From NCBI GenBank assembly GCA_934636465.1, contig CAKUAR010000001.1, positions 1 through 64,000 of the forward strand: a stretch of 64,000 nucleotides of DNA. The letters are read 5' to 3'. Of this stretch, positions 52,257 to 60,031 are shown in pieces. The position numbers and the translations under genes are program-made. A model generated the notes under the pieces. It worked only from the letters and a program-made list of their open reading frames with translations. It searched no databases and had not been told where the DNA came from. The stretch comes from an uncultured Muribaculaceae bacterium (GTDB lineage: Bacteria > Bacteroidota > Bacteroidia > Bacteroidales > Muribaculaceae). How positions within the stretch are numbered: the first letter of the stretch is position 1; each line of letters begins with the position of its first letter.

Positions 52257-53600
52257 ATGAATAAGATTTTAAGTATAAGCGCAGTTGCTCTGCTTGGTCT
52301 GGGAGTTGCATTCTCGTCGTGCTCGCGCGAGGAAGACGACATTTTCGACCACTCTGCAGCCCAACGCCTCGATGAAGCAAAGGCTTCATTCAAACAAATA
52401 CTTACTGACAAGGGCGGAAAATGGCAACTTGAATATTTCACCACCGACAGCGAGGAGGGCTTTGTGTATCTCTTCACATTCAATGCCAACGGCTCGGTGA
52501 CCATTTCGGGTGACAACCGCTTCATTGCCTACTTGAGCAACCCCGACGCTACTGGCACTGCCTATGGCAGCGAGACTTCGCTGTGGGACGTGATTGGCGA
52601 CAACGGCCCAGTGCTCACGCTCAACAGCTACAACAAATATTTCCACCTCTTTGCCAACCCAGAGGACGTGCCTGGCACTGAAGCCAATGAGGCTGGTTAC
52701 GGGCACAAGGGCGACTATGAGTTCGACTTGATGAAATATAGCAACGACACTCTGTATCTTGAGGGCAAGAAATATGAGCAGAAGATGATTATGACACGCA
52801 TCGACCAAAACACCGACGACAAGAAGTATCTTGGCGAAGTGGTGGCTTTGACCGACTCGTTCTTCAACGCTAAAATCCCAACAGTGTATCTTAACTTGCC
52901 TGACGGTAAACGTTACACAGTGAAAAACGGCGCTTCGTTGCTTCTCGACTTCTGCCCAGAAGATGGTGACCCCATCACGCAGACTGTGACTCGCAACGCA
53001 ATCATCACTCACAATGGTTTGACTCTGATGAACGCCTTTGGTGCCGAGGACAGCACATTTATGGTGCAGCACTTCGTGCGTCAAGCCGACGGTTCGCTGC
53101 TCTGCACCGACGACGGCAAGACCACAATCACAGCCGACAACCTCAACAAGGTGGTTACTGACAAGTCGCTCACTTGGACTATCGACATGACAGCATTTGG
53201 TGGTGCGTTCAAGACAGCATACGACCAGATGGTGACTGACTTGGATAAGTATTCGCGCCGCTACCGCGTGCAGTCAATGGAATTCTCTTATGTTGGCGAC
53301 AACAAATATAAGTTGAACATCGCTGTGCGTCCACGCACAGGCTCTCAGCGTATTCCGTTGGAGTTCACTTACACCGTGGCTTACGACGGCGTGGCTGGAC
53401 TGAAGTACAACTTCGACACTCCTACAGCAGGCAGCAGCCTCTACGCATTCTATAATGGAGTGGGTGGCTTGAAGCAGTTCGTTGAGCTGCTTGGCAGCAC
53501 TAATCTGGTGGGAGAGTCATCATCGGTGCTTGCTCCTGTGAAAGTTAAGCTTGCCGACAAGGCTAACGATGCAAATTACGTGACAATCAATGTTAAGTGA
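52257..53600 (+). CDS. DUF4302 domain lipoprotein
   Basis: 447-aa lipoprotein (signal MNKILSISAVALLGLGVAFS with lipobox SSC). It contains LDEAKASFKQILTDKGGKW and YLFTFNANGSVTISGDN, which match DUF4302 proteins found in the same kind of SusCD-metallohydrolase locus. Mostly beta. No catalytic residues can be named; it probably acts as an accessory surface binding protein. Last gene of the operon, with a terminator 60 bp downstream. Start ATG at 52257; a TTG 12 bp upstream is in frame. Confidence 0.82.
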   Translation: MNKILSISAVALLGLGVAFSSCSREEDDIFDHSAAQRLDEAKASFKQILTDKGGKWQLEYFTTDSEEGFVYLFTFNANGSVTISGDNRFIAYLSNPDATGTAYGSETSLWDVIGDNGPVLTLNSYNKYFHLFANPEDVPGTEANEAGYGHKGDYEFDLMKYSNDTLYLEGKKYEQKMIMTRIDQNTDDKKYLGEVVALTDSFFNAKIPTVYLNLPDGKRYTVKNGASLLLDFCPEDGDPITQTVTRNAIITHNGLTLMNAFGAEDSTFMVQHFVRQADGSLLCTDDGKTTITADNLNKVVTDKSLTWTIDMTAFGGAFKTAYDQMVTDLDKYSRRYRVQSMEFSYVGDNKYKLNIAVRPRTGSQRIPLEFTYTVAYDGVAGLKYNFDTPTAGSSLYAFYNGVGGLKQFVELLGSTNLVGESSSVLAPVKVKLADKANDANYVTINVK

Positions 53601-53656
53601 TAGTGTCGTGGTAATGGAAAAGAACTAAAGCAGTTTCTTAACATACTATTTTTCTG

Positions 53657-53696
53657 GTGTAGGGTGGCCGTGAGGCTGCCCTACGCTTATTTTTTG
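53657..53696 (+). terminator. terminator of the SusCD-type operon
   Basis: GTAGGGTGGC (53659-53668) pairs with GCTGCCCTAC (53675-53684), two wobbles, followed by TTATTTTTT. Confidence 0.85.
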
Positions 53697-53707
53697 CAAT
53701 GCGTAGT

Positions 53708-53817
53708 GTTATACGCGTACCTCCGGCACGCGGTGTTGGGGGGTGTCGTGTAATCCTCCCGACCGTCGCTGCGCTCCTCAGTCGGGGGCTACCTGCATAC
53801 GTGTGCCTCTGGCACAC
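53708..53817 (+). repeat. composite three-hairpin palindrome, copy A
   Basis: Three hairpins in series. (i) GCGTACC / GGCACGC at 53715-53731, preceded by GTTATA. (ii) CCCGAC / GTCGGG with the conserved interior CGTCGCTG...CTCCTCA at 53758-53786. (iii) GTGTGCC / GGCACAC at 53801-53817. In the other three copies hairpin (iii) is GAGCCC / GGGCTC, so the sequence differs but the pairing is kept. It forms an inverted pair with copy B. No gene lies in 53601-54495. Confidence 0.85.
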
Positions 53818-53989
53818 CGCCGCCCTGCTCGTTGGTGGGTGGTATGTGGTGTGATGCGGTGTGTATCCTGTGTGTGGTGGGGAATGTGTGTGTGATGTGC
53901 CATGTGATGTGTGTGGAGTGTGGTGTGCGATGTGTGGAGGGCTTGGAGGGCTGTATGCAATGTGTGGAGGTGTTCGTGGGTAGTGGGGA
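53818..53989. repeat. GT-rich low-complexity filler between copies A and B
   Basis: About 170 bp made mostly of G and T on the plus strand (repeated GTGTGTG, GTGTGATG and GTGTGGAG units) with very little C. No convincing coding frame. Similar GT-rich (or complementary AC-rich) tracts adjoin hairpin (iii) of copies C and D. Confidence 0.7.
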
Positions 53990-54097
53990 GAGCCCTGGCG
54001 GGGCTCGTGTATAGGTAGCCACCGACTGAGGAGCGCAGCGACGGTCGGTGGTATGGTTGCCGCATGGGGAGTGCGTGCTGGAGGTACGCGTATAACG
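53990..54097 (-). repeat. composite three-hairpin palindrome, copy B (inverted)
   Basis: Reverse orientation to A: hairpin (iii) GAGCCC / GGGCTC at 53990-54006, (ii) CCACCGAC / GTCGGTGG at 54019-54051, (i) GCGTGC / GTACGC at 54073-54089, then TATAACG. A and B are inverted about the GT-rich filler, giving an element of about 390 bp that lacks a transposase gene, like a MITE or REPIN. Confidence 0.85.
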
Positions 54098-54246
54098 TCG
54101 TGGGGTGTGTGCTGGTTGGCGTATTGGGTTGTGCGGAGGGGTGTGGTGGTTTCATTTTGTTAGCGTAATTGGCGTTTTTCTGTCGAATTTGATACAGAAT
54201 GAAAGAAAAAAATGCGTAAAATTTTAAAAAATAATAGCAACAGTGC

Positions 54247-54275
54247 TTGTTTTATTAAGAAAAGTGTTATCTTTG
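54247..54275 (+). promoter_or_regulatory. promoter of the T9SS protein gene (TTG-N18-TATCTTTG)
   Basis: TTG (54247-54249) and TATCTTTG (54268-54275) are 18 bp apart. The -7 is identical to that of the SusCD operon. The leader to the ATG is about 213 nt and contains TTTTAGGGAAATT at 54370-54382. Confidence 0.75.
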
Positions 54276-54495
54276 CACTCAATTACAAGGGTGATGAGAT
54301 TGACTCCATTAATCTTGATATATGAGAAACAAAATTATTAAGGAACTGCGACATTCGGTTATAGTATTTTTTTAGGGAAATTCAAAGGATTGTTGCCAAA
54401 CGCACAAAACAGAAAAGGCGAGCGGTAACGCGTTGCACAAACAATTAGCATTTTGTTTTAACAGTTAATATATTCATTTATTAAATTTTCAAGTT

Positions 54496-56358
54496 ATGAA
54501 AAAAGGTTTACTTTTAGCCAGTGCTCTGTTGGTTAGCGGAGCTGCGGTGGCACAAACCGCGATTAGTGAAGAGGTGAACAAGAGTCTTGCACACTGGCTC
54601 AGTGTGCCTGTAATCAAGCAAGACTTGTCGAAGGCTCAAATGTTGCAAGCAGAGATGGCAGAACAAGGCAATGCCACTGTGGCAAAAGCCGCTGCCAAGA
54701 AGGCTGACAAGAACTTGCAGGCTTCTTACAAGCGTCCTGCAGGTGCTTTCTATTCTAATGATGTTATAGACACAAAGGGCGAATTTGCTGGAACTTACTA
54801 TGCTCACCGCTTGTGGGTGAAGCCATTGCAGGCATATACTTTTGTTAACACTACAACTGGTGCTTCTGATGCAGCCACGTATAACTGGGCTGTGCAACTT
54901 TACCGCAATAGTGTGCAAAACTGGTATTCTGCCAAGACTAAGGACTTGGAAAGTGTGTCTTATGGATTGGAGATTGACTCCGTGCCTATGCTGCAGGCTA
55001 AGGACGGCTCTGCAAGCAGTGTGTTCTTTTTGAAAAACCAGAGCTACGACAGCAAGACAAAAGAATATGTGGCTTATTCACACAATGTGATGTCGGTGCC
55101 AGATGCTTCTCTGCTTAAGCAAGGCGGTTTTGTGTCAATGTCTCACGACACGAGCAATCCTGACGGTAATGAAGATTCAAAATATGCTTTCACTTGTTAT
55201 TCAGGTGCCAAGGCTTACGGAGACAATGAAAAAGGCTGGTGGTTTGGTAAAAACGCTGGTAACACAATAGGTTCAATCAAATCAATCGATGCATTCTGCT
55301 CTGCTTTTGAGGCTCCTACAGCACCTTACGCTCTGAAGAAAGTGGCTATTCGTTACTCTAACTTGTCTGCATCAGGCAAGGGCACAATCAAGGTTAATGT
55401 ATATAAGCAAGACTCTCTGCCTACATACAAGGCTGACAAGAGCGCATATATCACTCCGGGTGAGCTGATTGCCTCTGGTGAGGTTACTGTAGATGCAAGC
55501 ACTGAAGAGTCTGGCTACCTGTTTGTGCCTCTGACAGAGAAAGACGGTGACTTGACCTACGAGGTTACTCCTACCATCAAATCTGCTATCCTCGTTGAGG
55601 TTACTGGCTACAACAGCGATCCTAACATCAAGGACTTCTCGATGCTTATCACTACTAACCAGCAAGATGAAGGCTATGGTGAGTTGACTTACTTGAAGTA
55701 TGTAGATAAAGATGACAATGTGGTTTACCGTGGTCTTTGCAACTTCTTCAAGAATGGTGCAGAGATGAAGAATGGTGCTTCAATTGGACTCGTTATCGAC
55801 AACCCATATATGGTTTACAACTTCACCAACGAGACAGGCAAATACAAATTTCCTAATGCTGGTGGCACACACGATGTGCAAGTGTTCTCTTACGCTCCAT
55901 CTTCTGACTGGGTGGTTACTGACCAAGACGGCAACGACGCTCCAGCATGGTTGGGTCTGACTCTCACTGACTCTATCGGCACCGACAGCGAGTTCTCTGG
56001 TCTTTCTCACATCAAGTTCAACGCTCAGGCTCTGCCTTCAGATGTTAAGGGTCGTGGTGCAGTGCTCACATTCACTTATCCTGGTGCAGAACTCACATTC
56101 GAGGCTACTCAGGGCGAATACACTGGTGTGAACTCTGTGGCTGCTAAGATTGAAGGTGTTCAGGCTAAGGTTGAGAACGGTGACTTCCTGGTTAACGTGA
56201 CTGAGGGTTACAACAAGGTTGAAATCTACAACGTGGCTGGTCAGCTTGTTAAGGCTGCCGCTCTCACTCAGGGCACTAACCTGGTGGAAGGCAAAGCACT
56301 GCCTAAGGGCGTGTATCTGCTGAAATTCGGCAATAAGACTGTTAAGGTTGCCAAATAA
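54496..56358 (+). CDS. secreted protein with T9SS type A sorting domain
   Basis: 620-aa exported protein. A Sec signal (MKKGLLLASALLVSGAAVAQ) is followed by a long beta-rich region with no recognised catalytic motif. The last 60 residues, with VEIYNVAGQLVKAAAL and LPKGVYLLKFGNKTVKVAK, match the type A C-terminal domain that sends proteins through the type IX system and anchors them at the surface. The gene codes its own long leader and strong promoter and lies between the two palindrome pairs. The middle part is probably a binding or structural domain; no family is named. Confidence 0.85.
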   Translation: MKKGLLLASALLVSGAAVAQTAISEEVNKSLAHWLSVPVIKQDLSKAQMLQAEMAEQGNATVAKAAAKKADKNLQASYKRPAGAFYSNDVIDTKGEFAGTYYAHRLWVKPLQAYTFVNTTTGASDAATYNWAVQLYRNSVQNWYSAKTKDLESVSYGLEIDSVPMLQAKDGSASSVFFLKNQSYDSKTKEYVAYSHNVMSVPDASLLKQGGFVSMSHDTSNPDGNEDSKYAFTCYSGAKAYGDNEKGWWFGKNAGNTIGSIKSIDAFCSAFEAPTAPYALKKVAIRYSNLSASGKGTIKVNVYKQDSLPTYKADKSAYITPGELIASGEVTVDASTEESGYLFVPLTEKDGDLTYEVTPTIKSAILVEVTGYNSDPNIKDFSMLITTNQQDEGYGELTYLKYVDKDDNVVYRGLCNFFKNGAEMKNGASIGLVIDNPYMVYNFTNETGKYKFPNAGGTHDVQVFSYAPSSDWVVTDQDGNDAPAWLGLTLTDSIGTDSEFSGLSHIKFNAQALPSDVKGRGAVLTFTYPGAELTFEATQGEYTGVNSVAAKIEGVQAKVENGDFLVNVTEGYNKVEIYNVAGQLVKAAALTQGTNLVEGKALPKGVYLLKFGNKTVKVAK

Positions 56359-56380
56359 TAAATAGCAATAATAACTCTGT

Positions 56381-56417
56381 AAACACAGGGACGGCATCGA
56401 GCCGCCCCTGTGTTTTT
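56381..56417 (+). terminator. terminator after the T9SS protein gene
   Basis: AACACAGGG-A-CGGC (56382-56395) pairs with GCCG-C-CCCTGTGTT (56401-56414), loop ATCGA, followed by a T-run. The next bases (GCCCC / GGGGC at about 56421-56436) form another short hairpin. Confidence 0.88.
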
Positions 56418-56506
56418 TTATGCCCCTGCCATGGGGCGTGATAGCATAGTGGAGTGTCGCTGGTGGCATGGCATGGTGATGAGGTGTGGCGCGACGTGGG
56501 GAGTGA

Positions 56507-56617
56507 GAGCCCTGGAGGGGCTCATGTATAGATAACCACCGACTGAGGAGCGACAGCGACGGTCGGTGGTATGGTGGGTGTGTATAAGGAAGGCGTGCCG
56601 AAGGTACGCGTATAACG
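56507..56617 (-). repeat. composite three-hairpin palindrome, copy C
   Basis: Hairpin (iii) GAGCCC / GGGCTC at 56507-56523, (ii) CCACCGAC / GTCGGTGG at 56536-56569, (i) GCGTGCC / GGTACGC at 56593-56609, then TATAACG. It has the same orientation as copy B and lies upstream of the transposase gene. A G+T-rich tract precedes it (56437-56506). Confidence 0.85.
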
Positions 56618-56734
56618 TCATGCTATGAGTGTTATGTGTTGTTCTGGAGCATTTGTGTGGGTGAAAAAATTGAAAAATGTTTGTGTATAACTTATTGGTT
56701 AACTACCTTTATGGAGCTAAGCTATTTAACCGTT

Positions 56735-57181
56735 ATGAGCAATATTTGCAATTTTATACATATCGTTTTCAGGACCTATTGTAGTCGAGAAACAATTCCA
56801 GATGAGAATAAGCGAATTTTACTGGCTTACATATACAGAATGTGCCAGGATAATGATGTGCATCTTGAAAGGGTGAACGCATACCGAAACCACGTGCACT
56901 TGCTTGTGAATCTGCCTGCAACAATATCAATTTCTGACTTTGTTAAAAGGCTCAAGCAAGCGTCGTCACTAAAGTTCAAGGGAAGTGATAAGTTTCCTTA
57001 TTTTGAGGGCTGGGGTAAAGGGTTCGGCTGTTTTTCGGTGTCTTATTACGATAAAGATAAGGTTGCCAATTATATCGCAAATCAAGAAGTTCACCATGCA
57101 AGACGTTCTTTTCGTGATGAATATGTGGCGTTGTTGCATGATTACGGTATGGAAGAAAATGAATTCACGTTTGTAGATTAA
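56735..57181 (+). CDS. REP-associated tyrosine transposase (RAYT-like, Y1 HUH family)
   Basis: 148-aa single-domain IS200/TnpA-REP-like protein. The HUH motif is NHVHLLV (His53, His55); the likely nucleophile is Tyr113 in YIANQEVHH, with Gln117 in the YxxxQ pattern. IHIVFRTY at the start and FGCFSVSYYDKDKV also fit the family. Such enzymes cut and join single-stranded DNA at palindromic repeats. The gene lies between inverted palindrome copies C and D, and its stop codon is 2 bp before copy D. ATG at 56735 is preferred; ATG 56711 is possible. The body is much more AT-rich than the palindromes around it. Confidence 0.85.
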   Translation: MSNICNFIHIVFRTYCSRETIPDENKRILLAYIYRMCQDNDVHLERVNAYRNHVHLLVNLPATISISDFVKRLKQASSLKFKGSDKFPYFEGWGKGFGCFSVSYYDKDKVANYIANQEVHHARRSFRDEYVALLHDYGMEENEFTFVD

Positions 57182-57183
57182 GG

Positions 57184-57295
57184 CGTTATACGCGTACCTC
57201 CGGCACGCGGTGTTGGGGGAGGTGCATTGATGCCCACGACCGTCGCTGTCGCTCCTCAGTCGGTGGTTATCTATAAACGAGCCCCTCCAGGGCTC
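57184..57295 (+). repeat. composite three-hairpin palindrome, copy D
   Basis: Hairpin (i) GCGTACC / GGCACGC at 57192-57208, (ii) with imperfect outer stem at 57233-57266, and (iii) GAGCCC / GGGCTC at 57279-57295. It shares with copy A about 35 identical bases starting at GTTATACG (A from 53708, D from 57185). It is inverted relative to C. AC-rich sequence follows (57300-57420), the complement of the GT-rich tract seen elsewhere. Confidence 0.85.
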
Positions 57296-57473
57296 TATCA
57301 CTCCCCACGCTACACACTGCTGCCATATATCATGCCCCCCACATCACCACATTGTGCTTCCACACCACACATGACACTCTATGCCACATCACATGACACA
57401 TTATCGCGTATCACGTCATGGCGTTATGACATGTGGGTGACGTCATGTGTGGGGGATGATGGGGGTAGTGTGG

Positions 57474-58784
57474 TTATTGGGGTTGGGAGAGGAGGTATTT
57501 CTTGAGGGAGTTGTAGCCGGAGTTGATTTTCACGGTGTGCTTTTGGGCTTCGAGGTAGGATTGCAGACGCTCTGGCACCGGGATTGTGGTGTGAATGGAG
57601 TGCTCCACTGTGGCTTTGTATTTTATTGGGTGAGCCGTACCCATCACAATGCCGGTTTCATCGGGGGCTATGTCGCCAAGCAACGCACGATATGCCACGG
57701 CAGAATGGGGGTCGAGCAGATAGCCGTCGTTGGCGTAGGTGTCTTGTATGGTTTGTGCCGTTTCGTCGTCGCTTATGCTGCATGGTTGCAGGTCTTCGGG
57801 CTGCACGGTGTGGTTAGCGAGCAGCTGCACTATGCGCGGGAAGTTTCGTGGCACATCTACGTCCATGGCCGGAGTGAATGTGGATTGCGTGGGCTTAGGT
57901 GAGAAAACGCCGGTATAAAGATAGTCGGCAAACGCGTCGTTGGCGTTGCAGGCTGCCACAAACCGCTTTATGGGCAGTCCCATAGCCTTTGCCATGAGAC
58001 CCGATGTGAGGTTGCCGAGGTTGCCACATGGCACCGACACCACTACACGCGATGTGTCGATGTCGCGCTGCTGGAGCTGTGCAAAGGCGTAGAAATAGTA
58101 AAACATCTGCGGAATGAGCCGTGCCACATTTGCCGAAGTGGCACTCGTGATGTGCATGTGGCTATTCAGTTCCTCGTCGGCAAACGCCTGCCTGGCAAGC
58201 ATGCGGCAGTCGTCGCGTGAGCCGTTGACCTCAATGGCGGTTACGTTGCCACTCAGAGTGGTGAACAGCGACTCCTGAATGGGGTTGATGCGTCCGCTCG
58301 GATAGAGGAGATAGACGTGCACGCCGGGAATGTTTGCAAAACCGTGAGCCACGGCACTGCCGGTATTGCCCGACGTGGCGGCAACAATATTTAGTGGGCG
58401 ACAATCATGGCGTTTTGACTGGTAATAGGCGAGAATACGCGCCAGAAAGCGAGCCCCGATGTCCTTGAACGAGAATGTGGGGCCGTGAAACAGCTCAAGC
58501 ACATAGTTGTTGGCGGAGATATATGTGAGCGGAATGTCGAAATTGAGCGTGTCGTAAACAATGTCGTGCAACACGCCGGCCTCAATGTCGCCTTGAAGCG
58601 CATAGTTGGCCACGGCGTAGCTGATGTCTTGCAGGGTCATGCCACCCATGTTTTTTATGAACGCTTGCGGCAGGGTGGGTATGTTGTCGGGCATGAAAAG
58701 CCCACCATCGTCGGCAAAGCCGTGATAAACGGCATATTCGAGCGTTTGTGATAATGTTTTGTCGTTGGTACTAAAATAATTCAT
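57474..58784 (-). CDS. thrC: threonine synthase
   Basis: 436-aa PLP enzyme converting O-phosphohomoserine to threonine. The N-terminal MNYFSTNDKTLSQTLEYAVYHGFADDGGLFMP is typical, the PLP lysine is in GPTFSFKDIGARFLARIL (about residue 107), and VAATSGNTGSAVAHGF is the phosphate-binding loop. Start ATG 58784; a longer in-frame extension overlaps the upstream gene. It lies 61 bp after the aspartokinase gene and probably shares its transcript. No homoserine kinase gene is present between the two, unlike many Bacteroidales. Confidence 0.95.
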   Translation of the reverse strand: MNYFSTNDKTLSQTLEYAVYHGFADDGGLFMPDNIPTLPQAFIKNMGGMTLQDISYAVANYALQGDIEAGVLHDIVYDTLNFDIPLTYISANNYVLELFHGPTFSFKDIGARFLARILAYYQSKRHDCRPLNIVAATSGNTGSAVAHGFANIPGVHVYLLYPSGRINPIQESLFTTLSGNVTAIEVNGSRDDCRMLARQAFADEELNSHMHITSATSANVARLIPQMFYYFYAFAQLQQRDIDTSRVVVSVPCGNLGNLTSGLMAKAMGLPIKRFVAACNANDAFADYLYTGVFSPKPTQSTFTPAMDVDVPRNFPRIVQLLANHTVQPEDLQPCSISDDETAQTIQDTYANDGYLLDPHSAVAYRALLGDIAPDETGIVMGTAHPIKYKATVEHSIHTTIPVPERLQSYLEAQKHTVKINSGYNSLKKYLLSQPQ

Positions 58785-58845
58785 AGTGGCGTGTGTGAAA
58801 AAATAGTTGTTTATAGTGTTTTCTTTATTTAGGGCTGGGCGATGG

Positions 58846-59751
58846 TCAGTCACCGCTGGTGATGACAGTGCCGACGGCTTGGGGATTGAACGTATTTTTC
58901 ACCCAAACAGGAATGTTAAGCTCCTCCACAGGCTTTATGGTGGGCGGATAGATAACCTTGGCCCCGGCATCGCACATGGCTTGTGCCTGGTTGTAGGTCA
59001 TGTGGGGAATGACGGTGGCATCGGCATGGGTGCGCGGGTCGGCAGTCATGAAACCATCTACATCTGTCCATATCTCAAGCTGCGACGCGTGAAGCGCGGC
59101 TGCTATGATGGCTGCCGTGAAGTCGCTGCCACCACGACCAAGATTGGTTATGACGTCGGCGTTGTGGGCATCGGCAGCTATGAATCCCGGCGCTATTGCC
59201 ACAGGGGCTGTGAAGTCGGCAAATGCTTTGCGTGTGAGCTGCTCGCAGAGCGGCAGGTCGGCTTGGCGTGTGCCGGTGGTGCGGTCGGTGGCGGTGCGTA
59301 TGAACGAAGGTGAATACTTGTAGGCGCAGTTGGAGAACATGCAGTAAATCAATGTTGACGACAAGCGCTCGCCATAGCTCACCACCTCATCGGCAAAGCG
59401 TGTGGCAAACGGCTCATGAATGGTCTCGCCACTTGCCAAATAGCGCAATGTGGGCAGCAACTCGTCGGCAAACATGGTGTCGATTTGCTGCTTTAGTGCC
59501 GGGAGACGGTCGGCCGCCACGAGTTGCTCGGCAGTGGCGATGTGTAGCTCGTGGAGCGACTCCACGATGCCCTCGAATGCTTTGTCGCCGCGGCAAGCCA
59601 AGGCGTGAGCCTCGATAAGGCGGTTGGTGACGCCGCTCATGGCCGAAACCACGACCACCACTTGCCCGGTGCAAGAAGAAACTATGTTTTTGACACTTTG
59701 CAGACTGCTGACAGAACCCACAGATGTCCCTCCGAATTTCAGAACTTTCAT
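58846..59751 (-). CDS. aspartate kinase, catalytic domain only
   Basis: 301-aa aspartokinase. The start MKVLKFGGTSVGS, VVVVSAMSGVTN, FATRFADEVVSYGERLSS (substrate site) and NLGRGGSDFTAAIIAAALHA and EIWTDVDGFMTADPR are all present, so the kinase fold is complete. It stops at NTFNPQAVGTVITSGD, exactly where ThrA/LysC proteins continue into ACT regulatory domains (and, in Bacteroidales, homoserine dehydrogenase). The 61 bp to thrC leave no room for these. It therefore appears to lack the usual threonine/lysine feedback module. Start ATG at 59751; an upstream in-frame extension is not conserved. Confidence 0.9.
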   Translation of the reverse strand: MKVLKFGGTSVGSVSSLQSVKNIVSSCTGQVVVVVSAMSGVTNRLIEAHALACRGDKAFEGIVESLHELHIATAEQLVAADRLPALKQQIDTMFADELLPTLRYLASGETIHEPFATRFADEVVSYGERLSSTLIYCMFSNCAYKYSPSFIRTATDRTTGTRQADLPLCEQLTRKAFADFTAPVAIAPGFIAADAHNADVITNLGRGGSDFTAAIIAAALHASQLEIWTDVDGFMTADPRTHADATVIPHMTYNQAQAMCDAGAKVIYPPTIKPVEELNIPVWVKNTFNPQAVGTVITSGD

Positions 59752-59941
59752 ATCGGTGTAAAATGTTTTAATGTAGGGCAGACAAAAAACTGCTATAAAA
59801 GATAACGTGCGGAGAGAGGTTTTGTGTATGTAAATATAGTGAAATTTATTTAATGCCGTGTCAGCCTTACTGCACCGAAACACTCAAAAAGGAGAAATGG
59901 AATAATCTTGGCGAAATATTGCATCATTGGCACTGATTGCA

Positions 59942-59949
59942 TACCTTTG
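59942..59949 (+). promoter_or_regulatory. promoter -7 element (TACCTTTG) for the MBOAT gene
   Basis: Exact TAnnTTTG match about 83 bp before the ATG at 60032, in the divergent gap with the aspartokinase gene. TTGG at 59927-59930 is closer than the usual -33 spacing. Confidence 0.45.
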
Positions 59950-60031
59950 ACAACGCTTTTTGGCGACGCATCGGGCTGGTGCAAGGTGCGCGCAAGGCGT
60001 TAAAAATCAAAAGAAGCAAGAAAAAAGGAGT

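Noticed and set aside
53818..53989. CRISPR-like or tandem repeat array in the GT-rich tract
   Set aside because: The GTGTG units have no fixed period and no spacers; it is simple low-complexity DNA.
53778..54155. Thr/His-rich open frame across copies A and B of the palindrome
   Set aside because: It follows from translating GT-rich low-complexity DNA and inverted hairpins; no start signal and no homologous character.
57227..57505. Plus-strand frame through palindrome copy D and the AC-rich tract
   Set aside because: Composition-driven, crosses hairpins and ends inside thrC on the other strand.
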